A stretch of DNA of 14,851 bases, taken from positions 1 to 14,851 of the forward strand of contig JAFGBW010000057.1 of the NCBI GenBank assembly GCA_016932965.1, in the 5' to 3' direction. Both the position numbers and the translations under genes were made by a program. This DNA is from Candidatus Auribacterota bacterium. Lineage in GTDB: Bacteria > Auribacterota > JAFGBW01. Each line of letters opens with the position of its first letter. Within the stretch, counting starts at the first letter, position 1. Shown here piece after piece: positions 1 to 7,413 of this stretch. The notes beneath the pieces were generated by a model that saw only the letters and a program-made list of their open reading frames with translations, was not told where the DNA came from and did no database searches.

Positions 1-729
1 GAGATTCAGCGAAGGAAAAAAGCGCAGAAAGAGAAAAGAAAAAAATGGCAGTTTCCGATCAGGCATATCCTGTTTGAGGATGCCATGGTCTATTTCAGCG
101 ATCAGGAGGAGAATTTCTCCTTTGACGGGACCGTTCACGGAACCAGGGCCGTTTATAAGTACGATTTCAAAAATGAGCAGGGGGAATTGAAGGGGTTTTT
201 TGACATTCCTGATCATCCCAATTCATCCATTTTTATAGATCACACCTGGGAAAAATGGGATCCGGTTAACAACTACAGCCTGATTCTTCAGGGAAAAAAT
301 ATTCAACTGGCCCCTTTGAGTTATTACCAGTATCCTTTTTCCAAATGCAAGATCAAAGGCGGCAAAGGGACTTTTGATCTCGTATTGCGTCGCGCGCTGG
401 GCGTATTAAACGGTTATTCATACATGCGTCTTTCAGAACTCGAACTGGATGCTTTCAACGAAGGTATTTTTTCGACTATTTTAGGCCTTTCTTCCGCCGG
501 ATTTTTTTCGATCCTTGAAAAAAACAACCAGGAGCTTGAACTGGATTTCTATATCCGGGGGACGCATCAAAATCCCCAGATTAAACTCGGAGACACTTCC
601 AAAAATTTCATCCTTCAGACGCCGGTCTCTGTCGCGAAAGACACATTGAGTCTGGTTGAGAGTATTTTAAATGCCGCTTTGCTGGGAATTCCAAGAAAAA
701 TCTTCTCTACAAAATCAAGAAAGGAATGA
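1..729 (+). CDS. AsmA/DUF748-like envelope protein, C-terminal part
   Basis: The frame is open from the first base and ends at TGA 727-729, so this is the last 242 residues of a longer protein whose start lies outside the window. The visible part opens with a very basic stretch (many K/R in the first 15 residues), then becomes a beta-rich sequence with alternating polar and hydrophobic residues. Near its end is the segment LELDFYIRGTHQNPQIKLGD, which matches the usual closing motif of AsmA/DUF748-type proteins (hydrophobic strand, G-T, then N-P and another strand). AsmA-like proteins are long, inner-membrane-anchored periplasmic proteins linked to lipid transport and outer-membrane homeostasis. 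The basic stretch may be a linker between repeats. The stop overlaps the smpB start by 4 nt (ATGA), so the two are probably cotranslated. The family call rests on the general pattern and the closing motif only. Confidence 0.6.
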   Translation, partial: EIQRRKKAQKEKRKKWQFPIRHILFEDAMVYFSDQEENFSFDGTVHGTRAVYKYDFKNEQGELKGFFDIPDHPNSSIFIDHTWEKWDPVNNYSLILQGKNIQLAPLSYYQYPFSKCKIKGGKGTFDLVLRRALGVLNGYSYMRLSELELDAFNEGIFSTILGLSSAGFFSILEKNNQELELDFYIRGTHQNPQIKLGDTSKNFILQTPVSVAKDTLSLVESILNAALLGIPRKIFSTKSRKE

Positions 730-1208
730 CGTTAAATCCTCATATCATGAGCACGGAACCAGAAAAAATCATTTCCACCAATCGCAGGGTTTATCATGAT
801 TATCTCATTTCAGAAAATCTCGAGGCCGGGCTGTGTCTCAAGGGAACGGAAATCAAGTCCCTTCGGACACAGGGCTGCCGTTTGAATGAATCCTTTGTCC
901 TGCTTGAGAATGGTGAAGCCTGGCTCTGCCAGATGGAAATCCCGGAATACGCGTTTGGAAACAGGGAGAACCATGAACCCATGGCGAAAAGAAAACTGCT
1001 CCTGCACAAAAGGCAGCTGACCCACCTGAAAAAAGAGTTGGAAATAAAAAATCTTTCCTGTATTCCTTTAAAAATTTATTTAAAACGCGGACTGGCCAAG
1101 GTGCTTTTGGGAATCGGAAGGGGCAAAAAACTCTATGATAAACGCCAGAGAATCAAGAAGCGCGCCGTCGACCGGGAGATCGCGAGAGAAACAAAAAAAT
1201 TCCGATGA
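726..1208 (+). CDS. smpB: SsrA-binding protein SmpB
   Basis: SmpB binds tmRNA (SsrA) and delivers it to stalled ribosomes for trans-translation in the cytoplasm. The 160-residue product has the full family pattern: NRRVYHDYLI near the N-terminus, the AGLCLKGTEIKSLR strand, LNESFVLLENGEAWL, the NRENHEP loop, RKLLLHKRQL, the IYLKRGLAKVLLGIGRGKKLYDKR core and a basic C-terminal tail rich in K/R that enters the ribosome decoding site. Length is normal for the family. The start at 726 overlaps the upstream stop as ATGA. An internal ATG at 747 would give 153 residues and is also compatible with the family, but it has no Shine-Dalgarno sequence, whereas AAGGA lies directly before 726. Its own stop overlaps the next gene by another ATGA. 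No ssrA gene is visible in the window. Confidence 0.96.
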   Translation: MTLNPHIMSTEPEKIISTNRRVYHDYLISENLEAGLCLKGTEIKSLRTQGCRLNESFVLLENGEAWLCQMEIPEYAFGNRENHEPMAKRKLLLHKRQLTHLKKELEIKNLSCIPLKIYLKRGLAKVLLGIGRGKKLYDKRQRIKKRAVDREIARETKKFR

Positions 1209-2044
1209 AAAAGACTCTTCCCTTCTTATTTCCCTTTTTTGGAATGCCCGCTCTTTTATTGTTCAATCTGACGGTCACCGTTTGCTGGCTGATTGCTTCA
1301 CGTTCTCCTTTTGTCTCGCTTTTAATGCAAAATCATTTCACTTTGTCCCTCATTCATGTCAAGGAGTGGAGAATCCTTTCCGTTCTGATGTATGCTTTTT
1401 CCCATCAAACCATCCTTGAATTTCTTATTGTTTTCATCCCTTTATTTTTAATCCTTCGTAAGCTTAAGTTTTTTTATTCGATGCAGGAAATGGGTTTTTT
1501 TTATATCAACGCTGCTGTCATTGGGGGGATATTTCATCTGTTGATGGCCCCGGAAAATCAGGTGATTCACGGCGCCTTCGGCATCACATTGAGTTTTTTA
1601 ATTCTTTTATGCCAGGTTGACCGGAATTTTCCTCTCTTTAAATTATTCACGGTCCCCTTTAATCTGACCACGCTCACTTTTCTTTTAGTGATAGCGGATC
1701 TTTTTACCATCGATAGATCCTATCATCCGGACAGCAGCTCTTTTTCAAACCATCTCGGCATGTTTATTTATACGGTGTTTTATATGAAAAAACGGAGTCT
1801 TTTCGCTCCTTTTTTCCGTTCGTATTCATTTCCTCCTTTTCAGATTCGCTCCGGGGGATATTCTCACAGACCTGACCTGAATAAAACGGAAACCGGTTTC
1901 CCCTCTGTTGATTCTAAGAACAAATCCCCATTGAGTCCGGAGGAAGAAATCGATCGTATTCTGGATAAAATATCGAAATACGGAATTGACAGTCTTACCG
2001 GATTGGAACGGAAAAAATTGGAGGAGGCCAGCAGGAGGAAGTAG
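1205..2044 (+). CDS. Rhomboid-family membrane protein, apparently catalytically dead
   Basis: A 279-residue polytopic membrane protein with rhomboid architecture. Hydrophobic segments lie at about residues 9-31, 57-85, 98-114, 122-138, 147-168 and 180-194. The loop-1 WR motif is at 55-56, a TM2-like region starts with H67, and a GxxG turn is at 123-126 (GAFG). SNHLGMF carries the TM6 histidine H183. The soluble tail, about residues 244-278, contains EEEIDRILDKISKYGIDSLT, which resembles the short C-terminal domain (DUF6576-like) found after rhomboid domains in several bacterial phyla. Active rhomboids need a Ser in GxSG; here that position is Phe125 (codon TTC, 1577-1579). Positions matching the E. 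coli GlpG His150 and Asn154 are Glu72 and Val76. It therefore looks like a pseudoprotease that might bind membrane proteins rather than cut them. The start overlaps the smpB stop (ATGA), implying translational coupling. Confidence 0.75.
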   Translation: MKKTLPFLFPFFGMPALLLFNLTVTVCWLIASRSPFVSLLMQNHFTLSLIHVKEWRILSVLMYAFSHQTILEFLIVFIPLFLILRKLKFFYSMQEMGFFYINAAVIGGIFHLLMAPENQVIHGAFGITLSFLILLCQVDRNFPLFKLFTVPFNLTTLTFLLVIADLFTIDRSYHPDSSSFSNHLGMFIYTVFYMKKRSLFAPFFRSYSFPPFQIRSGGYSHRPDLNKTETGFPSVDSKNKSPLSPEEEIDRILDKISKYGIDSLTGLERKKLEEASRRK

Positions 2045-2057
2045 AGGTGCAAAATTA

Positions 2058-2092
2058 GAATTAAGAATGGAGAATTTAGAATTGAGAATGAC
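2058..2092 (+). repeat. Tandem degenerate heptamer array (GAATNNA x5)
   Basis: Five contiguous 7-nt units read GAATTAA, GAATGGA, GAATTTA, GAATTGA and GAATGAC. A less similar unit, AAAATTA, comes directly before. The array lies in the noncoding spacer just after the rhomboid-like gene. The same heptamer theme (GAATTCA) recurs near 12621-12776, so this is probably one member of a dispersed short-tandem-repeat family of this genome. No function is evident. Confidence 0.6.
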
Positions 2093-2137
2093 GAAAAAAT
2101 GTCAGCTGAGAGAGGATGATCTTTTAATCCTCTCTAC

Positions 2138-2155
2138 CCTTCATGTCCTTCATGG
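2138..2155 (+). repeat. 9-nt tandem duplication CCTTCATGT / CCTTCATGG
   Basis: Two adjacent 9-nt units differ only in the last base. They lie in the same 224-nt spacer as the heptamer array. The rest of this spacer (2093-2137 and 2156-2268) is AT-rich, and I see no convincing promoter or terminator in it. Confidence 0.4.
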
Positions 2156-2268
2156 TTTAAAATGATATATGCCACTTTGACTGGTTTAATAGATGAGGAT
2201 TTGAGCGGATATTCATTTCAAGTCTTCATTTCTGGCGGTAGCAGCTGTTTTTTTGAAGTTGGGTAAAT

Positions 2269-3762
2269 GTGATTGAAAATATGGGAATCATCAATAAATT
2301 GATACAGGAATTTATTAAGAGGATATTCTATTCTCTATTGTTTTTTCATTGTCTGTTTTGCCTTTCGGCTTTTGGATCCGATACAGTCAGCATTCGCAAT
2401 CTTTCTGCAGACCAATATTATTCTTCGGTCATGGAAAACGTAAAAAATGCCCGGATTTCTGTTCTGGCAGGACTTTCCTCTCTATCATGCAAAACGAATA
2501 ATCCTGATGACCCTGTTTTCCGGATGATACAAAGCCTTGTGCTCGCCTCCATGGAAGGAATCAAGGTGGTTTTGGTATTAAATCCTTTTTATACCGGGGA
2601 GCTATCCAACTGTGCCTTCCGGGATAAGGCGATGGAATTGATAAGAAATTCCCGTATTTTGCTGATCACGGTTCCTGAGCCTTTTAGCCTGCGTTTCAAT
2701 CAGATTATCATTGATCAAAAGATCATTTTGGAAAGCTCTATTCCATGGATTTCCGGGATAGACACCCAGAACCATCTTCATTCATCATGGATCATTACTT
2801 CTGCAAAACTGGCTGAAGAAAAAACTAAGCTTTTGTCTCCTCTCGTGGAAAAGGGTCAAAAATGGACCATGGGACTCTCTTCTCCGGTCCTTAATCTGCC
2901 CGCCTCGTTTATTGAAAATAATCAGATCGCCTATTTCATGAAAAATAAAACCGGTGCCCTCCTGGATTGTTATCTTTATCTGCTGAAGGAACAATCGTCG
3001 CGGAATACAAAATGGTTATCCGTTTCCTTTTCCTCTCTTTTCTCCAGTCTTTTCTCCGAGGCTTCTTCAAAAACACAATCGCGGAAAAAAGTCCTTGGAA
3101 TTCTGAAAAAACTGAAAAGGGATTCTTTCATCGAACTGGAATGGGTGGATGAACAGAGTGTGCGCGTAAAAATTAAGAATGATGATCCCCAGCAGTATTT
3201 CATGATTCCGGAACGTTATTTTACCTGTCATCATGACAGGGATCTCGAACTCAGAGAAAAGCTTCTATACCTGTGGATGTTGTATCAGGCCACGAAGGGA
3301 AGAGCGTTTCCTCTTTTTCAGATGGATGAATCCTTTTATCAGGCGATTCCCAAAATAAAAAAATCAGATATGGAATCTCTCCTTTCCTCCCTTGAAAAAA
3401 AGATGCTCATCGAATTCTATCCTCCTGCCGTGATCACAGGCAAAGATTCACTTTTTATGCCCGCCTTTCTTTTTTTAGATCCCATGGATCTGAAAATCCT
3501 TCAGCAATCTCTGGAAACATTGAAAGATCAATACGGAGAAAGGGAAGTGAAAAAAGCCAGGATGATCCTGACTCAGGTCAACCGGGAGAATGACCCTGAG
3601 GCCGTTGCGGAAATTTTGTATTACCTGAAGAAAATCGGGATGGTGGAAACCCAGAAAGTGTTTTATCTTGTATGCAGTCTCCCTCCATACCACCCCAACA
3701 GAAATTACACTCATATCATCAGCCGGCTTGGCCAATCTGCCGCTGCTGAAAAAATGAAATGA
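2269..3762 (+). CDS. Predicted exported degenerate phospholipase-D-like protein with winged-helix-like regions
   Basis: I do not recognise a named family for the full 497-residue protein. Residues 15-36 form a basic then hydrophobic signal-peptide-like segment (FIKRIFYSLLFFHCLFCLSAFG). Residues 45-165 resemble one PLD phosphodiesterase repeat: an N-terminal helix (YYSSVMENVKNARISVL), a helix followed by a strand (LASMEGIKVVLVLNPF), then RFNQIIID followed six residues later by SSIPW. In active PLDs these would be HxKxxxxD and GSxN. Here only D149 and S157 survive, so catalysis is unlikely. Residues 209-303 (LPASF, YLYLL, a serine-rich helix, VLGILKKLKRDSFIEL, a closing strand) and 312-390 look like two winged-helix domains of the kind seen in replication initiators. 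The start is GTG 2269 with ATG 2281 as an alternative; neither has a clear Shine-Dalgarno sequence. It ends 10 nt before the metallo-hydrolase gene. Domain calls are by eye. Confidence 0.5.
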   Translation: MIENMGIINKLIQEFIKRIFYSLLFFHCLFCLSAFGSDTVSIRNLSADQYYSSVMENVKNARISVLAGLSSLSCKTNNPDDPVFRMIQSLVLASMEGIKVVLVLNPFYTGELSNCAFRDKAMELIRNSRILLITVPEPFSLRFNQIIIDQKIILESSIPWISGIDTQNHLHSSWIITSAKLAEEKTKLLSPLVEKGQKWTMGLSSPVLNLPASFIENNQIAYFMKNKTGALLDCYLYLLKEQSSRNTKWLSVSFSSLFSSLFSEASSKTQSRKKVLGILKKLKRDSFIELEWVDEQSVRVKIKNDDPQQYFMIPERYFTCHHDRDLELREKLLYLWMLYQATKGRAFPLFQMDESFYQAIPKIKKSDMESLLSSLEKKMLIEFYPPAVITGKDSLFMPAFLFLDPMDLKILQQSLETLKDQYGEREVKKARMILTQVNRENDPEAVAEILYYLKKIGMVETQKVFYLVCSLPPYHPNRNYTHIISRLGQSAAAEKMK

Positions 3763-3772
3763 TTGGATAGAC

Positions 3773-4441
3773 ATGGATAATGATATCATCATTGAGACTT
3801 TTCCCGTCGGCCCATTAGAGGTGAATTGTTCTATCATCTATTCACTAAGCACAAAAAAGGCCTTGGTCATTGATCCGGGGGATGATTATGCCGTTTTTTC
3901 AGAAAGAATCAGGAAGAAAGGACTGATCCTGGACAAGCTGCTTCATACGCATGGGCATTTTGATCATATCGGGACATCGGCAAAAATCAAAAAAACAAAT
4001 CAGGTCCCGATTTATCTTCATAAAGATGACCGTCTTCTTTATCAGCGGCTTAAAGAGCAGGGAGAATTATTCGGGTTTCCGACCGAGCCGCCTGCCGTCG
4101 TCGATGTTTTTTTTAATGACGGCCATGCCATAGGATGGGCCGGTTCATCCGGCAAGCCTTTTATAACCGTTATTCATACCCCCGGACATAGTCCTGGTTC
4201 TTCCTGTTTTTATACGGAGATCACCGGTAAACCGGTCCTTTTCAGCGGAGACACTCTTTTTGCACGCTCCATAGGAAGAACAGATGTCTTCGGGGGAAAT
4301 CATGCAAAAATTTTGAGTTCTATTAAGGAAAAGCTGTTTCTGCTTCCGTCTCAAACCGAGGTCATTCCGGGACATGGCCCTTATACGGTTCTTGGAATAG
4401 AAAAAAAAGAGAATCCCTTCCTGGATGATTCTGAGCTGTAG
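3773..4441 (+). CDS. Metallo-beta-lactamase-fold hydrolase, glyoxalase II type
   Basis: A 222-residue cytoplasmic hydrolase of the MBL superfamily. All metal ligands are visible: H60, H62, D64 and H65 in THGHFDH, H139 in HTPGHSPGS, D160 in FSGDTLF and H201 in PGHGP. The segment FARSIGRTD and the ending GIEKKENPFL are typical of the short, glyoxalase-II-like clade, which is near 210 residues and lacks the C-terminal helical domain of classical GloB. Family members hydrolyse thioesters such as S-lactoylglutathione or related substrates, but the substrate cannot be told from sequence alone. The start ATG 3773 has only a weak GGA at 3765-3767. It lies 10 nt after the PLD-like gene, so the pair is probably cotranscribed; a functional link is not evident. 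Confidence 0.9.
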   Translation: MDNDIIIETFPVGPLEVNCSIIYSLSTKKALVIDPGDDYAVFSERIRKKGLILDKLLHTHGHFDHIGTSAKIKKTNQVPIYLHKDDRLLYQRLKEQGELFGFPTEPPAVVDVFFNDGHAIGWAGSSGKPFITVIHTPGHSPGSSCFYTEITGKPVLFSGDTLFARSIGRTDVFGGNHAKILSSIKEKLFLLPSQTEVIPGHGPYTVLGIEKKENPFLDDSEL

Positions 4442-4507
4442 TGAATCCTGAGCAGAGCCGTCTAGAATTTTCGTGCTCTTCATGATCCCGTAGTATAACA
4501 TGGTTAA

Positions 4508-4513
4508 GAAAGG
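4508..4513 (+). promoter_or_regulatory. Ribosome binding site supporting a GTG start
   Basis: GAAAGG is placed 8 nt before GTG 4522. This supports GTG as the true start, since the next codons encode KILFVISRL, a normal glycosyltransferase N-terminal strand. Confidence 0.6.
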
Positions 4514-4521
4514 CTCCTGAT

Positions 4522-5487
4522 GTGAAAATATTATTCGTCATTTCCAGGCTTGAAAAACCTTCATCCAAATTCCGTGTGCTGGCCTATCTTCCCTGGCTTA
4601 GAAAAAACGGGTTTCAGTGTGATGTCATGGAAGCCAGCAAGGGATTCATCAATCGTTTGCTGCTGCCTTTTAAATCCCTCTCCTATGATGTCTGTTTTAT
4701 CCAGAAAAAACTGCTTAATTTTTTTGAATTGAAAGCGCTCCGTGCGTGCGTGCCGAAGATCATTTTTGATTATGATGATGCGATTCTTTTTAAGGAAGAC
4801 GGAAGCCCCAACGATGGAAGCAGGAGAAATTTTATTCATACTCTGGAGATGGCCGATCTGGTGATAGCCGGCAATCCCTATCTTGGGGGGCTCGCTTCTC
4901 CTTATCATGGAAGGGTGCTGATTCTTCCCACTCCGGTGGATACCGAGCGGATCCTTCCCAAACCTTTTGAGTGTTCTTCGGTTCCGGTCATCGGCTGGAT
5001 CGGGACGGATTCAACTTTTCAATATTTTGTCCGGGAAGAAAAGCATTGGCAGAGAATCACCCAGATTGAACGTGTGAAATTCAGGGTGATTTCATCTTCT
5101 TTGCGGAAATTGGGTCTGGATTTCGAATTTTGCAGATGGGATGCCGAACAGGAGGCCGAACAATTGAAAGGGATGGATATCGGTCTCATGCCCTTGCCCG
5201 ACAATGCCTGGACCAAGGGAAAATGCGCGTTTAAAGTCCTGCAGTATCAGTGTGCCGGCGTGCCTGCCATCGCTTCCCGGGTGGGTTTTAATGAATCCGT
5301 GATTGAGCATGGTAAAACCGGTTTTCTTATAGATGATCATTTTTCATGGGAGGAGGCGGTTTACACGCTCGTTCACGACAGGAAATTGTATGAAACGATC
5401 GCCAGACAAGCCAGAATGGATGTTGAAAATAAATACAGTTTATGCCATCTTCAATCTGTGTTCCTCAAGACATTGCAGACGCTCTGA
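4522..5487 (+). CDS. GT-B fold glycosyltransferase (GT4-like)
   Basis: A 321-residue cytoplasmic glycosyltransferase. The N-terminal Rossmann half begins with KILFVISRLEKPSSKFRV and includes YDVCFIQKK and IIFDYDDAILF. The C-terminal half begins with VIGWIGT (156-162). It continues with DIGLMPLPDNAW (219-230), then KCAFKVLQYQCAGVPAIAS (234-252) and E258 in GFNESVIEHGKTGFLI, the donor-binding pattern of GT4 enzymes. GT4 members move sugars from nucleotide donors to lipid, polysaccharide or protein acceptors; donor and acceptor cannot be read here. It is slightly shorter than the usual 350-400 residues, yet both halves are present. An 80-nt spacer separates it from the hydrolase gene and 102 nt follow before the kinase. 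It belongs to the surface-sugar theme of the window. Confidence 0.87.
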   Translation: MKILFVISRLEKPSSKFRVLAYLPWLRKNGFQCDVMEASKGFINRLLLPFKSLSYDVCFIQKKLLNFFELKALRACVPKIIFDYDDAILFKEDGSPNDGSRRNFIHTLEMADLVIAGNPYLGGLASPYHGRVLILPTPVDTERILPKPFECSSVPVIGWIGTDSTFQYFVREEKHWQRITQIERVKFRVISSSLRKLGLDFEFCRWDAEQEAEQLKGMDIGLMPLPDNAWTKGKCAFKVLQYQCAGVPAIASRVGFNESVIEHGKTGFLIDDHFSWEEAVYTLVHDRKLYETIARQARMDVENKYSLCHLQSVFLKTLQTL

Positions 5488-5589
5488 TTCATGATCTGAT
5501 GCATGACTTTTATCGCATGGATTGAATGCTGAAATTGATTTTCTTTTTTAAAGTAAAGTAAGGAATAAAAGGCACACTGGGCAGGAATA

Positions 5590-7392
5590 ATGAAACCGGA
5601 ACGATTCTTCGAACTGATTGCGGCGATCATCCTTTTCGTCTTTGCATTTCCGGATTTTTCCTGGGAAAAGGATGTGAATACCTGGGTGAAAGAGACTTTC
5701 ATCAGGATTTCTTTCAAATTGAGGGACCCGGGAGATACGGCGCGGAAGGCTTCTCATTATCTGGTGATTGAATGTCCCAAGATCCCGATACCGGAGACGA
5801 ACGAGAGTTTTTATGATGTGGCGGGAGTATTAAAAAAACTGCAGGTGTTGAATCCGGCCGTGATCATTTTTGATACGGATCCGGGCGTTTCAAAGGACTC
5901 TCCTCTCCAATATTGGCTCACCTCGCTGACATTCAAGGAAAAAATGGTATTCGTTTCCCCTGAAAAGGGCAGAAACATCGCCACGCTGTATAAACGTAAA
6001 AGGGACTATTCGATGACGAATGCTGTTTTTGCGTTTCATCAAAAAAAGAATCTGGAGGTGGCTTATTTCAAAGAATGGGATCATCTGCCACCCGTAGGGG
6101 ACAAAGTCGTTGAAATCATTTCTGATCGTTCCCAAACTCCAGGGGGGAAGGAGCCCGTCTTTATCCATTATTATTTTAATGATGAGGATATTCCGCATCA
6201 AAACAGCAGGGAACTGATTCAAACCCGGCTGCCCCCTTGCTCTTATGAAGGAAAAATCATTCTGATACGTACAGGGTCATTTTCCGCTTTTGAGAAACCT
6301 TTTCTCACGGCGGTAGGCATTCAGAAACCCGAAACTCTTTTATTCAATGATATTGAGACCCGTCTCAACAGGCCTGCTTCAAAAATGATTCCCGGGTATG
6401 CGGAATGGATTCTTCTGGGATTGTTTCTCTCTCTTTTGGCCTGGCTTTTTTTGCAATGCAATGTGTTGAAAGCTTTGATTTTTTCAATCTTTCTCTATGA
6501 ACTCAATTTTTTTGCCTGGTATTTTCTTTTTCAAAAGGGGTGGGATTTCCGTTATGGTGATTTTATCATTCTTCCGTTCCTGTTCATCCTGGCGGCAGGC
6601 GTTTTCAGGATTTCCCGGCTGACCCGCAATCAGGACGCTTTAAAAGAGCTGGAAGTGTTGAAAAAAATTCTCATTCACAGGAATAAAGAACTGGCCGCCA
6701 AGAATAGATTGAGTGAATTGGGAAGATTGAGCGCGAGCATTTATCATGAGATCAGCAATCCGCTTCATAATATCACGAATGCCATGAAATCGCTTAAACA
6801 GGGGGGGAAGTTTTCTCAGGAGTCCTCAGAAATCCTCGATATTGCCTTATCAGAACTGCAGCGTCTTCAGAGGCTGAGTAAAAATCTCAAACAGTTCTAT
6901 CATCCGGTCTCACAGGAAAAAAAACAGATCGATGTTAATGAACTATTGACATTTGGTTTTCAAATGATGAACACGGCGTTTTATGCGAAAAAAATTGAGA
7001 TCGTGAAAGACATGAAAACAGGTCGCTGTTTGGTGGATGCCAATCCGGATCAATTGCTGCAGGTTTTTCTTAATTTATTGCTGAATGCACTGGATGCGGT
7101 GAGGGAATCTGGAAAAATCTGGATCGAGAGCGGGGAGAAGGAAGGGCGGATTGTTGTGAAAATCAGGGATTCGGGCCCGGGTATAATAGATGAAATACGG
7201 GCCGATATTTTCAAAGCCTTTTTTACAACCAAGGGGGAGAAAGGCAGCGGACTGGGTCTTTCCGTTTCCTATGAGATCATCAACAGCCTCGGCGGGGACA
7301 TTGTTCTTTCTCCGTTTCAGGCAGGTTATGGGGCAGAATTCGTGATCCATCTGCCCAAAGCAGATCAAGTCGGATCAGACCTGAATAAATAG
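5590..7392 (+). CDS. CHASE2-domain sensor histidine kinase
   Basis: A 600-residue membrane sensor kinase. A hydrophobic segment (about 8-21) leads into a periplasmic region 30-265 with CHASE2 features: ISFKLRDPGD, YLVIEC, a helix plus LNPAVIIFDTDPG (88-99) and the closing strand YEGKIILIRTG. Three membrane helices follow (about 272-289, 293-313, 324-339), the standard CHASE2 topology, then a short linker helix. The dimerisation/phosphoacceptor box contains H386 in SIYHEISNPLHN. The ATPase domain has the N box NLLLNALDAV (N499), G1 DSGPGI (527-532), F box FKAFFTTK and G2 GSGLGL (552-557). All catalytic elements are intact, so it should autophosphorylate. No response regulator lies next to it, so its partner is elsewhere. 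CAGGA at 5582-5586 sits just before the ATG. It converges with the minus-strand CvpA-like gene 21 nt away. Confidence 0.92.
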   Translation: MKPERFFELIAAIILFVFAFPDFSWEKDVNTWVKETFIRISFKLRDPGDTARKASHYLVIECPKIPIPETNESFYDVAGVLKKLQVLNPAVIIFDTDPGVSKDSPLQYWLTSLTFKEKMVFVSPEKGRNIATLYKRKRDYSMTNAVFAFHQKKNLEVAYFKEWDHLPPVGDKVVEIISDRSQTPGGKEPVFIHYYFNDEDIPHQNSRELIQTRLPPCSYEGKIILIRTGSFSAFEKPFLTAVGIQKPETLLFNDIETRLNRPASKMIPGYAEWILLGLFLSLLAWLFLQCNVLKALIFSIFLYELNFFAWYFLFQKGWDFRYGDFIILPFLFILAAGVFRISRLTRNQDALKELEVLKKILIHRNKELAAKNRLSELGRLSASIYHEISNPLHNITNAMKSLKQGGKFSQESSEILDIALSELQRLQRLSKNLKQFYHPVSQEKKQIDVNELLTFGFQMMNTAFYAKKIEIVKDMKTGRCLVDANPDQLLQVFLNLLLNALDAVRESGKIWIESGEKEGRIVVKIRDSGPGIIDEIRADIFKAFFTTKGEKGSGLGLSVSYEIINSLGGDIVLSPFQAGYGAEFVIHLPKADQVGSDLNK

Positions 7393-7413
7393 AAAGAGGG
7401 ACTTTCCCGTTTA

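Noticed and set aside
4145-4501. Minus-strand ORF of 118 codons over the metallo-hydrolase gene
   Set aside because: It is antisense to a gene with complete catalytic motifs and has no family features.
5497-5514. TCATG/CATGA inverted repeat in the spacer before the kinase gene
   Set aside because: Five-nt arms with an 8-nt loop are expected by chance in AT-rich DNA, and no promoter is nearby.
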